64,000 bases of DNA from contig JAFPXF010000041.1 of assembly GCA_017394765.1 (NCBI GenBank), positions 1-64,000 of the forward strand, given 5' to 3'. Positions 8,300 to 16,332 of this stretch are shown in pieces. The first letter of the stretch is position 1. The number at the start of each line of letters is the position of its first letter. The notes under the pieces are model-generated. The model was given only the letters and a program-made list of their open reading frames with translations. It had not been told where the DNA came from and made no database searches. This DNA comes from Bacteroidales bacterium. GTDB taxonomy: Bacteria > Bacteroidota > Bacteroidia > Bacteroidales > WCHB1-69. A program made the position numbers and the translations under genes.

Positions 8300-9046
8300 T
8301 TAGTTGTTTCTGTTGTTGGTGCGGGGACCACGGCCTTCGCCCTTGCGGGGACCGCGGGACATCCGGCGTTGGGGCGCCTTGGCGTCCTTGCCGGCCTCGG
8401 TGAGGGTGAACAGGTCGCGCTTGCCATAGACGAAACCGCGGCAGATCCACACTTTGATGCCGATGCAACCGTATGTGGTGTGAGCCTCGACGAGTGCGTA
8501 GTCGATGTCGGCACGCAGCGTGTGCAAGGGGATACGGCCCTCTTTGAAGTGCTCGGCGCGTGCGATTTCGGCACCGCCCAGACGACCGGCTGCGGTCACC
8601 TTGATGCCGTCAGCGTTGGCGCGCATCGTGGTGGAAATGGCAGTCTTGATGGCCTTCTTGTATGCCACGCGGCCTTCAATTTGCTTGGCAATGTTCTGTG
8701 CCACGAGTTGAGCATCCAAGTCGGGGCGCTTCACCTCCACGATGTTGATCTGGATTTCCTTGCCCGTGATGACCTTCAGCTCTTCCTTCACCTTGTCAAC
8801 CTCTTGGCCGCCCTTGCCGATGATGAGGCCCGGACGTGCCGTCATGATGGTGACGGTGACGAGTTTCAGTGTTCTTTCAATGTAAATTTTGGAAATTCCG
8901 GCCTTTGCGAACTTGGCATTCAGGTACTTTCTAATTTTGTCGTCTTCGACAATCTTACCGGCGAAATTTTTGCCGCCGTACCAATTAGAATCCCATCCTC
9001 TGACGATTCCGAGGCGAATGCCTACCGGATTTACTTTCTGACCCAT
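8300..9046 (-). CDS. rpsC: 30S ribosomal protein S3
   Basis: 248 residues. Has the N-terminal [13 protein letters not shown], a KH domain with [14 protein letters not shown], and the S3 C-terminal domain ([32 protein letters not shown]). The last 30 residues are Arg/Asn-rich. S3 forms part of the mRNA entry tunnel. It follows rplV by 10 bp. Confidence 0.98.
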   Translation of the reverse strand: MGQKVNPVGIRLGIVRGWDSNWYGGKNFAGKIVEDDKIRKYLNAKFAKAGISKIYIERTLKLVTVTIMTARPGLIIGKGGQEVDKVKEELKVITGKEIQINIVEVKRPDLDAQLVAQNIAKQIEGRVAYKKAIKTAISTTMRANADGIKVTAAGRLGGAEIARAEHFKEGRIPLHTLRADIDYALVEAHTTYGCIGIKVWICRGFVYGKRDLFTLTEAGKDAKAPQRRMSRGPRKGEGRGPRTNNRNN

Positions 9047-9056
9047 ACTTAATTAA

Positions 9057-9497
9057 TTAATTTTGTGATTCTTCTTTTATTATTTCATTATTGTTGTTTT
9101 CCGTGTTGCGGTCGGCAATCACCAAGGTGATGTGGTTGGAACGCTTGCGGATGCGGTTGGCGCGTCCTTGCGGGGCCGTGCGGATGCGCTTCAGCATGCG
9201 GCCACCATCCACCATGATCGTCTTCACATAAAGGTCCGCGTTCTCCAAACGCATGCCTTCGTTCTTCACTTGCCAGTTCGCGATAGCAGACTTCAGAAGC
9301 TTCAACAACTTCTCGGAAGCCTCTCTCGGGCTGTATTTCAGGACATTCATTGCATAGTCCACATTCTTGCCGCGAATCACATTTGCCATGATCCGGGTCT
9401 TGCGCGGTGAGGTTGGATTATCCACTAATCGTGCCATGTACACCGTTTTGTTCGCTTCTTTTCGAGCATTGGCTGCTAATTTCTTGCTTGCACTCAT
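9057..9497 (-). CDS. rplV: 50S ribosomal protein L22
   Basis: 146 residues; the core is normal (LVDNPTSPRKTRIMANVIRGK, GGRMLKRIRTAPQGRANRIRKRSNHITLVI), with an acidic Asn/Glu-rich tail seen in Bacteroidota. L22 lines the exit tunnel. Here rplV is the first gene of its operon, with its own upstream promoter. Normally it follows rpsS, which in this window lies more than 13 kb away at 22754. Confidence 0.97.
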   Translation of the reverse strand: MSASKKLAANARKEANKTVYMARLVDNPTSPRKTRIMANVIRGKNVDYAMNVLKYSPREASEKLLKLLKSAIANWQVKNEGMRLENADLYVKTIMVDGGRMLKRIRTAPQGRANRIRKRSNHITLVIADRNTENNNNEIIKEESQN

Positions 9498-9595
9498 TGT
9501 TTTATTTTCTCTTTTTTTATTTTTATATTTGTCTAAAAATCAATACTTTAAATGTCTTTCCACCCCTCAATTCCCCACTCTTCTCATTCGGGCGG

Positions 9596-9603
9596 CAAAA
9601 ATA
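9596..9603 (-). promoter_or_regulatory. -7 element of the rplV-rpsE operon promoter
   Basis: On the minus strand this reads TATTTTTG followed by CCGCC, fitting TAnnTTTG. It implies transcription from about 9585 and an AT-rich leader of roughly 90 nt before rplV. The 256-bp gap 9498-9753 holds this promoter and the divergent one of the ROK kinase gene, and nothing else that I recognise. Confidence 0.55.
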
Positions 9604-9720
9604 ATATTTTTTTTTATACAATTCACTGTTTATAAATATTTTTTCTCCATATTTTTTATTTCATATCTTTTCCTTTCTTCACTTTTTTCCCGGACGAAAT
9701 GAACCGGTCATTATTTTATG

Positions 9721-9728
9721 TAACTTTG
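9721..9728 (+). promoter_or_regulatory. -7 element of the ROK kinase operon promoter
   Basis: TAACTTTG followed by CCGCC, about 25 bp before the ATG at 9754. It fits TAnnTTTG, but no convincing -33 TTG is seen. The implied leader is short, around 20 nt. Confidence 0.5.
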
Positions 9729-9753
9729 CCGCCTCATTCAAAACTGATCCAGT

Positions 9754-10866
9754 ATGTACGACAACGACCCGAGAACCGTGGTGACCCTTGACGCAGGCGG
9801 CACTCATTTCCGCTTCACCGCCCTGCGCGGCAACAAGCCGGTCACCGAGACCATAGAGCTCCCATCCGAGGCGCGCGACCTCGACAAATGTATGGCCAAC
9901 CTCGCGGCTGGTTTCGAGCGGACCATCCAGGCACTTCCCGAGAAGCCCGTGGCCATCAGCTTCGCCTTCCCCGGCCCAGCCGATTACCCCAACGGCATCT
10001 TCCCCGCCCGGCTGACCAACTTCCCCGCCTTCGAGGGCGGCGTGGCCCTTGGCCCCTACCTCCAGCGACGCTTCAACCTGCCCGTCTTCATCAACAACGA
10101 CGCCGACCTCTTCACCTATGGCGAAGCCCTGGCCGGCACCCTGCCCGATGTCAACCGAAGACTCCATGCCGCCGGCAGTGTGAAGCAGTACCGCAACCTT
10201 GTCGGCTTCATCCTCGGCACCGGCTTCGGCATCGGTGTCACCACCCGCGAACAGATGTACATCGGCGACAACTGCTGCTCCGAAATCTACTGCACTCCCA
10301 ACAAGCTGCAGCCGGAGCTGATCGTGGAGGAGGGGGTTTCCCAGCGTGCCATATTACATTATTATAATATGTGCGCCAACGACCCCAGGGCGAAGGATTA
10401 CACCGACTCGCTCGATATTTTCCTCATTGCGAACGGCGAGAAGGAGGGCGACTGCGAGGCGGCACGCAAGGCTTTCGACACCTTCGGTGAAGTGGCGGGC
10501 TACACTATAGCCCAGTGTGTCACCATCCTGGACGGCATCATCGTTCTTGGCGGCGGCCTCTCCAAGTCGCACACCCTCTTCATGCCAGCCCTGCTGCGCG
10601 AACTACGCGCTCAGATGAGCACCCGCTCAGGGCAGACGCTCCCCCGCGTACCCTCCTACGTTTATAACTTGGAGGACGAGGCCGAATTCGAGGCCTTCGC
10701 CCGCGGCGAGCAGCGCACTATCCCCATCTACGGCACCGGCGAGACCATCCTTTGCGACACCCAGAAGCGCCTCGGCATCATCACCTCCCACATCGGCACC
10801 AGCGTGGCCACCACCATAGGCGCATACTGCTATGCCCTGCACCAACTCGACAGCACTCCCCAATAG
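9754..10866 (+). CDS. ROK-family sugar kinase
   Basis: 370 residues. Shows the ASKHA-fold kinase motifs: phosphate 1 DAGGTHFR (13-20), AFPGPAD (71-77), the catalytic-base region INNDAD (113-118) and phosphate 2 LGTGFGIG (154-161), then GIIVLGGGLS. This is the ROK family, which phosphorylates glucose, N-acetylglucosamine, N-acetylmannosamine or related sugars with ATP. The usual ROK zinc motif CxCGxxGC is not present in recognisable form, so the substrate cannot be named. It is followed at 9 bp by the radical SAM gene, and a phosphohexomutase lies 1.5 kb further, so a hexose-entry role is reasonable. Confidence 0.85.
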   Translation: MYDNDPRTVVTLDAGGTHFRFTALRGNKPVTETIELPSEARDLDKCMANLAAGFERTIQALPEKPVAISFAFPGPADYPNGIFPARLTNFPAFEGGVALGPYLQRRFNLPVFINNDADLFTYGEALAGTLPDVNRRLHAAGSVKQYRNLVGFILGTGFGIGVTTREQMYIGDNCCSEIYCTPNKLQPELIVEEGVSQRAILHYYNMCANDPRAKDYTDSLDIFLIANGEKEGDCEAARKAFDTFGEVAGYTIAQCVTILDGIIVLGGGLSKSHTLFMPALLRELRAQMSTRSGQTLPRVPSYVYNLEDEAEFEAFARGEQRTIPIYGTGETILCDTQKRLGIITSHIGTSVATTIGAYCYALHQLDSTPQ

Positions 10867-10875
10867 CCCCACACC

Positions 10876-11493
10876 ATGGAAGAGGCTCCCTTCATCGGCA
10901 TCGTTCGGCACCGGATACAGACCGACGGCAAGGGCGTGAGCACACTCGCAGCCTTCCACGGTTGTCCTCTGCGTTGCCGGTACTGCCTCAACCCGCAATG
11001 TCACAGCGAGGGCGTCTGGCGCACCTTCACGCCCGAAAGCCTCTATGATGAGGTGAAGATCGACCAGCTCTACTTCCTCGCCACCGGCGGCGGCATCACC
11101 TTCGGCGGCGGCGAGCCTGCCATGCATCCCGACTTCATTGCCCGCTTTCGCAAGATCTGCGGCCCGGAATGGAACCTGACGCTCGAAACCTCCCTCAACG
11201 TCCCTGCCGACAACATCCGCCGTTTGTCCTCCGTCATCAACCAGTTCATCATCGACATCAAGGAGACCAACAACGAGATTTACCGGCACTACACCGGCCT
11301 CAGCAACCGACGCGTGCTCAACAACCTGCAAGAACTCCTGAAAGAGGGGCGCGGCGACGACCTCGTCGTGCGACTCCCGCTTATCAAGGACTTCAACACC
11401 CAAGAGGACATTGAGCGAAGCACCGAAAAACTCCGCGCCATGGGCGTGGAGCATTTTGACTTTTTCACATACAGAACAGACATCCGCAAATAA
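10876..11493 (+). CDS. Radical SAM protein, glycyl-radical-activase-like
   Basis: 205 residues. The radical SAM cluster motif C-x3-C-x2-C is at 30-37 (CPLRCRYC), followed by N-P-Q-C, and the SAM-binding GGGEP is at 77-81 (GGGITFGGGEP). The sequence near the cluster (HGCPLRCRYCLNPQC) is that of pyruvate formate-lyase activating enzymes. The protein is short and lacks the extra ferredoxin-type clusters of larger activases. No glycyl radical enzyme lies in the window, so the target is unknown. It starts 9 bp after the ROK gene and ends 10 bp before the TonB-family gene, indicating an operon. Confidence 0.8.
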   Translation: MEEAPFIGIVRHRIQTDGKGVSTLAAFHGCPLRCRYCLNPQCHSEGVWRTFTPESLYDEVKIDQLYFLATGGGITFGGGEPAMHPDFIARFRKICGPEWNLTLETSLNVPADNIRRLSSVINQFIIDIKETNNEIYRHYTGLSNRRVLNNLQELLKEGRGDDLVVRLPLIKDFNTQEDIERSTEKLRAMGVEHFDFFTYRTDIRK

Positions 11494-11503
11494 ACACACT
11501 CTT

Positions 11504-12259
11504 ATGAACCACGGCAAACAAACCTGCAAAATCCTCAAGGAAATCCGCAAGCAAATCGCGGAGAAGAACGACATCGCCTTCGTGACAAAGGAGTGTCGCC
11601 ACAAGGGCGACTGTGCCGGCAGCTGCCCGGCGTGCGAGGCCGAGGTGCGCTACCTCGAACAGGAGCTGCGCAAACGGCAGCAGTTGGGCAAGACCGCCAT
11701 TGTGGCGGGGCTCTCCGTAGGGTTGATGTCCGCCTTGCCCAGCGGTTTGTCCGCCCAAGTGAACAACGGCTGCAAACCAGTGGCACCCCAAACGGAACAA
11801 CAATCCCAAACCAATGTCCGCGGAAATGTCGGGGGCTCGCAAACAGTCGTGGTGGATGGGCAGCGTATCGTACCTACTGATCCCTCGACTTTCTCTACGG
11901 TTGGTGATATAGATATGTCGTATTTCAATGAAACAGCCGAGGATATCTCTCCCAGCAACTACGACACCCCTCCCCGATTCGTGGGAGACGATATTGCGCT
12001 CCAACAATATTTGAAACGCAACCTCGACTTTGAAGAGATTAACAAATACCAAATCGCAGGCACCGTGGTCGTTTTATTCAACGTGGACAAGAATGGCTAT
12101 GTGCGCCGGCCCACTATTATCAGGTCCCTTTTCCCGCCTATTGACGAAGAAATATTGCGTGTTATCAAGAAGATGCCGCAATGGATACCGGCCCAAAAGG
12201 ACGGTGAGCCCGTATATAGCAGCTACAAGTTGCCCGTTACCATTGGTCTTGCGGAATAA
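11504..12259 (+). CDS. TonB-family protein with Cys-rich N-terminus
   Basis: 251 residues from the ATG at 11504, ten bases after the previous stop; an upstream in-frame ATG would lie inside that gene. The N-terminal 60 residues carry cysteines at 8, 31, 37, 41 and 44 (CRHKGDCAGSCPAC), then a charged helix. One hydrophobic segment lies at about 62-84. The last 80 residues are a TonB C-terminal domain (GTVVVLFNVDKNGYV, IDEEILRVIKKMPQW). Known TonB domains link inner-membrane energy to outer-membrane receptors. The Cys cluster on the cytoplasmic side recurs in Bacteroidota relatives and suggests metal binding, but its role is not established. Confidence 0.8.
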   Translation: MNHGKQTCKILKEIRKQIAEKNDIAFVTKECRHKGDCAGSCPACEAEVRYLEQELRKRQQLGKTAIVAGLSVGLMSALPSGLSAQVNNGCKPVAPQTEQQSQTNVRGNVGGSQTVVVDGQRIVPTDPSTFSTVGDIDMSYFNETAEDISPSNYDTPPRFVGDDIALQQYLKRNLDFEEINKYQIAGTVVVLFNVDKNGYVRRPTIIRSLFPPIDEEILRVIKKMPQWIPAQKDGEPVYSSYKLPVTIGLAE

Positions 12260-12307
12260 AAGTCTCAAAAAAGAGCGTTTTCTTACACAAAATATATTTT
12301 TTAGGCC

Positions 12308-12338
12308 TTGACAGCAACCTGCAAATTTTGTACTTTTG
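12308..12338 (+). promoter_or_regulatory. Promoter of the phosphohexomutase gene
   Basis: TTG at 12308-12310 and TACTTTTG at 12331-12338 with a 20-bp spacer. Transcription would begin near 12345, after the ATG at 12336, which is why the start at 12357 is preferred for the downstream gene. Confidence 0.7.
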
Positions 12339-12356
12339 CAGCCTAAAATCTCAGAT

Positions 12357-14096
12357 ATGGAAACATCAGTTGAACAAAGAATCAAAACTTGGCTGGAAGA
12401 GGATTATGAATCCAGTTTCAAGGATGAAATTCATCGTCTCCAAAAAGAAAATCCGCAAGAGTTGACAGAGGCTTTTTATCGCACGTTAGAGTTCGGGACG
12501 GGTGGCCTGCGCGGCATTATGGGCGTGGGTACCAACCGCATGAACCGTTATACGGTGGGATTTGCCACACAAGGCTTGGCCAACTATCTCCTCAAATGCT
12601 TCAAACATCAGAAAATCAAGGTGGCGATTTCGCACGATTCGCGACTTCATAGTCGTGAATTCGCGGAGATCACGGCCGATATTCTATCTGCGAACAAAAT
12701 CGAGGTGTTCTTGTTTGAGGACTTGCGTCCCACGCCGGAGCTCTCTTTTGCCGTGCGGCATCTCGGTTGCCAGGCAGGCGTGATGGTCACCGCGTCCCAC
12801 AATCCCCGTGAATACAATGGCTACAAGGTCTATTGGGAAGACGGCGGGCAGCTCGTGCCCCCGCACGACAAGAATGTCATTGTGGAGGTCAACAAGATCA
12901 CGACGCTCAAGCAGGTGAAATGGACCCGCGCAGACAACCTCGTCCACATTATCGGCGAGGATGTGGACAAGGTCTATCTCGACAAGATTGCCGCCCTCAC
13001 GCTCAATCCTGCCGCCATCAAGAAGGCCAAGAATCTGAAAATCGTCTATACGCCGCTGCACGGCACCGGCATCACGATGGTGCCGAAGGCTTTGGATATG
13101 TACGGCTTCAAGAATGTCTATTTGGTGGAAGAACAGGCTGTCCCCGACGGCAACTTCCCGACCGTCAAGTCGCCCAACCCTGAAGAGAAGAGCGCCCTTG
13201 AGTTGGCCTTGAAGAAGGCCTACGAGGTGGAGGCCGACCTCATCCTCGCCACCGATCCCGATGCGGACCGCGTGGGTATTGCCATCCGCGATGCCGACGG
13301 GAAAATGTGTCTGCTCAACGGCAACCAGACGGGCACGCTGCTGTTCCACTACATCCTTTCCCAGTGGCAGCAGAACAACAAGATCACGGGCGACCAGTTC
13401 GTGGTCAAGACCGTGGTTACGACCGACCTGATCCGCGACATCGCCATTGACTTCAACGTGGAGTGCATGGAGGTGCTCACGGGCTTCAAGTATATCGCCG
13501 AGGCCATCCTCAAGAACGAGGGTGCGAAAACATTCGTCTGCGGCGGCGAGGAGAGCTATGGCTACCTGATCAGCGATTTCGTGCGCGACAAGGATGCCGT
13601 CTCCGCCTGCTGTCTCATTGCCGAGATGGCGGCCTATCACATGGCCAGCGGAAAGGCAGGACACAAATTGCTCGCACAAGTGCTTGACGACATCTACAAG
13701 GGATATGGCTACTACAAGGAAGACCTGCTTTCACTTACCAAGACGGGCAAGGCCGGTGTGGAGGAGATCCAGGCCATGATGGCCAACTTCCGCAGCAACC
13801 CGCCCCAAAAGATAGGCGACCAGCCGGTGGTGATGATGAAGGATTACGCTGTTTCCAAGTCGTATGATTTCGTAAACAAAACCAACACCATCATCGACCT
13901 GCCGACATCCAACGTGTTGCAGTTCTTCACGGCGGACGGCAGCAAGGTCACGGTGCGTCCTTCCGGCACGGAGCCGAAAATCAAGTTCTACTTCAGCGTT
14001 GTGGAGAAAGCCCGCAAACGCGCCAACCTCAAATCCGTTGAGGAGACGCTTTGCGCCCGTATCGACAAGTTGAAGAAAGATATCGTTCAACAATAA
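12357..14096 (+). CDS. Phosphohexomutase (phosphoglucomutase/phosphomannomutase family)
   Basis: 579 residues. All four family motifs are present: the phosphoserine loop TASHNP (145-150, Ser147), the metal loop DPDADR (300-305), the sugar-specificity GGEESYG, and the phosphate-binding RPSGTEPK near the C-terminus. GGLRG near the N-terminus and the overall length match the bacterial alpha-phosphoglucomutase-like group that interconverts glucose-1-P and glucose-6-P, although mannose phosphates cannot be excluded. The start follows from the promoter position. It fits with the ROK kinase upstream in hexose phosphate metabolism. Confidence 0.93.
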   Translation: METSVEQRIKTWLEEDYESSFKDEIHRLQKENPQELTEAFYRTLEFGTGGLRGIMGVGTNRMNRYTVGFATQGLANYLLKCFKHQKIKVAISHDSRLHSREFAEITADILSANKIEVFLFEDLRPTPELSFAVRHLGCQAGVMVTASHNPREYNGYKVYWEDGGQLVPPHDKNVIVEVNKITTLKQVKWTRADNLVHIIGEDVDKVYLDKIAALTLNPAAIKKAKNLKIVYTPLHGTGITMVPKALDMYGFKNVYLVEEQAVPDGNFPTVKSPNPEEKSALELALKKAYEVEADLILATDPDADRVGIAIRDADGKMCLLNGNQTGTLLFHYILSQWQQNNKITGDQFVVKTVVTTDLIRDIAIDFNVECMEVLTGFKYIAEAILKNEGAKTFVCGGEESYGYLISDFVRDKDAVSACCLIAEMAAYHMASGKAGHKLLAQVLDDIYKGYGYYKEDLLSLTKTGKAGVEEIQAMMANFRSNPPQKIGDQPVVMMKDYAVSKSYDFVNKTNTIIDLPTSNVLQFFTADGSKVTVRPSGTEPKIKFYFSVVEKARKRANLKSVEETLCARIDKLKKDIVQQ

Positions 14097-14112
14097 TACA
14101 ACAATTAATATT

Positions 14113-14142
14113 GCCCCGATGCGTGATTTGCGTATTCGGGGC
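14113..14142. repeat. Intergenic inverted repeat between the mutase and acyl-CoA synthetase genes
   Basis: GCCCCGA (14113-14119) pairs perfectly with TCGGGGC (14136-14142) inside the 68-bp gap. No run of T follows, so it is not a standard terminator. It may be an mRNA processing or stability hairpin, or chance. Confidence 0.3.
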
Positions 14143-14164
14143 GATTCAGAAAATAAAAACATAT

Positions 14165-16237
14165 ATGATTAACCAAAAACTGATCAATCCCAAGAGCATC
14201 GTAGTGTGCGGTGCATCCAGTGACATTCACAAACCGGGCGGAAAAGCTCTTAAAAACCTGTTGGAGAGTGCCTTCAAAGGCGAAGTCTATGCGGTTAACC
14301 CCAAAGAAGACGAGGTTCAGGGCATCAAGTGCTACAAACAGGTGGAAGACCTGCCGCAGGTCGATTGCGCCATCCTCTGCATCGCCGCCAAGTTCTGCGC
14401 CCACACGGTGGACGTGCTGACGCAGCAGAAAGGCACACAAGGATTCATTATTGTCAGTGCGGGATTCTCGGAGGAGAACGCCGAGGGCGCTGCCATTGAG
14501 AAGCATATCGTGGATGCCATCAACGCCGTCGGAGGCTCGCTCATCGGCCCTAACTGCACAGGATTCCTCAACACCAACTATAGCGGCTGCTTCGACACGC
14601 CCATCCCGAAACTGGATCCCAAAGGTGTGGACTTCATCACGGGAAGTGGTGCCACCGCCGTGTTTATCAAAGAGTATGGCATGAGTAACGGCCTGAAGTT
14701 CAATAGTGTATGGGCTGTGGGCAATAGCGCCCAGCTCGGCATCGAAGATGTGCTGGAACATCTGGACGAGACCTTTGACCCTGAAAAATCGAGTCACGTC
14801 ATCATGCTCTATATGGAAAAGATTGGCGACCCGCAGCGCTTGTTGAAGCACAGCCGCAACCTCATCAACAAAGGATGCAAGATTGCAGCCATCAAGTCGG
14901 GCGGTTCAGCCGCCGGTTCGCGTGCGGCCTCGTCGCACACTGGCGCCTTGGCCACCAACGACGCTGCTGTGGATGCCCTGTTCCAAAAAGCTGGCATTGT
15001 GCGCTGTCACAACCGCCAGGAACTGACCACCGTCTGCGCCGTCTTTATGCATCCGGAGATAAAGGGCAAACGCTGCGCTGTCATCACCCATGCCGGCGGC
15101 CCCGCCGTGATGCTCACCGACGTGCTGAGCAATGGTGGCATAGAGGTGCCCCCGCTCAAGGATCACCCCGCCAGCCCCGGCCTGCTCGCGAAACTCTTCC
15201 CCGGCTCATCCGTGGGTAACCCCATCGACTTCCTCGCCACCGGCACCGCCGAACAGCTCGGCTATATCATCGACGCCGTGGAGAACGACTACACCGACAT
15301 TGACTTCTCCGTGGTTATCTTCGGCTCCCCGGGCCTCTTCTCCAACAAGGAGGTTTACGACTTGCTTGATGAAAAGATGAAAACCTGCAAGAAGCCCATC
15401 TTCCCGGTATTGCCCTCCATTATCAATGTGAAACAGGAGATTGAGGACTTTATCGCCAAGGGACGTATCAACTTCCCGGAGGAGTGCGTGCTGGGCAACG
15501 CCCTTGTAAAAGTGTGGAACACCCCGAAGCCGCAACCCGAACATGTGGATTTGCCGCAGATCGATGTGGCCCGCATCCGCAAGACCATCGACAAGTGCGA
15601 GAGCGGCTATCTGGAAATCGCCGACTACAACGAACTGCTTGATGCCGCCGGTATCTCCCGCAAGAAGTCTGTCGAGGTGGACAAGAAAGAAGACGCTTTG
15701 GCATTCGCCAAAGAGGTCGGCTGCTCGAAAGATGTGCCATTGGTGATGAAGGTCGTGGGTCCGTTGCACAAGTCCGACGTGGGCGGTGTGACACTGGGCG
15801 TCAAGGATTTGGATACTGTGGCCAAGGAGTTTGACCGCCTTATCGTCATCCCCGAAACCTACGCCGTGGAGATGTACCCGATGCTGGACGGCACGGATGT
15901 CTATATCGGAGCTATCCGCGATGAAAAGTTCGGCCATCAGATTTTCTTCGGCCTGGGCGGTATCTTCATCGAGGTGTTGAAAGATGTGCAGTCCGCACTT
16001 GCCCCTATCACCGCCGCTGAAGCCAAACAGATGCTCACCAAGCTGCGTGGCTACAAGATCCTGCAGGGCGTGCGTGGTCAGGAGCCCGTCAATATCGACC
16101 TCTATGCCGACCAAGTTGCGCGTGTGAGCGCGCTGGTGCAGGCTGCTCCCGAAATCGTGGAGATGGACCTCAACCCGCTGCTCGGTAACCCGCGTTACGT
16201 GACAGCAGTTGATGCCCGTATCAGGATTCAAAAGTAA
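14165..16237 (+). CDS. Acetate-CoA ligase (ADP-forming), fused alpha-beta form
   Basis: 690 residues. In order: a CoA-binding domain (about 1-130, starting INPKSIVVCGASSD), a succinyl-CoA-ligase-like domain (about 150-460) with SSHTGAL containing His258, the expected phospho-histidine, and a C-terminal ATP-grasp domain (about 480-690; MKVVGPLHKSDVGGV). The enzyme converts acetyl-CoA or other acyl-CoA, ADP and phosphate to acid, CoA and ATP, giving substrate-level energy in fermenters. The start at 14165 is chosen because the upstream in-frame ATG lies within the mutase gene. It probably shares transcription with the mutase. Acyl specificity is not visible. Confidence 0.92.
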   Translation: MINQKLINPKSIVVCGASSDIHKPGGKALKNLLESAFKGEVYAVNPKEDEVQGIKCYKQVEDLPQVDCAILCIAAKFCAHTVDVLTQQKGTQGFIIVSAGFSEENAEGAAIEKHIVDAINAVGGSLIGPNCTGFLNTNYSGCFDTPIPKLDPKGVDFITGSGATAVFIKEYGMSNGLKFNSVWAVGNSAQLGIEDVLEHLDETFDPEKSSHVIMLYMEKIGDPQRLLKHSRNLINKGCKIAAIKSGGSAAGSRAASSHTGALATNDAAVDALFQKAGIVRCHNRQELTTVCAVFMHPEIKGKRCAVITHAGGPAVMLTDVLSNGGIEVPPLKDHPASPGLLAKLFPGSSVGNPIDFLATGTAEQLGYIIDAVENDYTDIDFSVVIFGSPGLFSNKEVYDLLDEKMKTCKKPIFPVLPSIINVKQEIEDFIAKGRINFPEECVLGNALVKVWNTPKPQPEHVDLPQIDVARIRKTIDKCESGYLEIADYNELLDAAGISRKKSVEVDKKEDALAFAKEVGCSKDVPLVMKVVGPLHKSDVGGVTLGVKDLDTVAKEFDRLIVIPETYAVEMYPMLDGTDVYIGAIRDEKFGHQIFFGLGGIFIEVLKDVQSALAPITAAEAKQMLTKLRGYKILQGVRGQEPVNIDLYADQVARVSALVQAAPEIVEMDLNPLLGNPRYVTAVDARIRIQK

Positions 16238-16289
16238 TCATTCTGCAAGGTAACCATAAGAATCCCGAAGGGCATTGCCTTTATGTATC

Positions 16290-16329
16290 CAGGCGCGAAG
16301 CGATGAATAAGCGACGCGCCTGTTTTTTT
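16290..16329 (+). terminator. Intrinsic terminator after the acyl-CoA synthetase gene
   Basis: CAGGCGCG (16290-16297) pairs perfectly with CGCGCCTG (16315-16322), followed by seven T. It lies between two converging genes and ends transcription of the plus-strand operon. Confidence 0.85.
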
Positions 16330-16332
16330 GCG

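Noticed and set aside
10876..11493. The radical SAM gene as pflA
   Set aside because: The cluster motif fits, but the protein is short and there is no pyruvate formate-lyase or other glycyl radical enzyme nearby, so a specific symbol is not justified.
14113..14142. Hairpin after the phosphohexomutase gene as a terminator
   Set aside because: The stem is good, but no T run follows on either strand, so I list it only as an inverted repeat.
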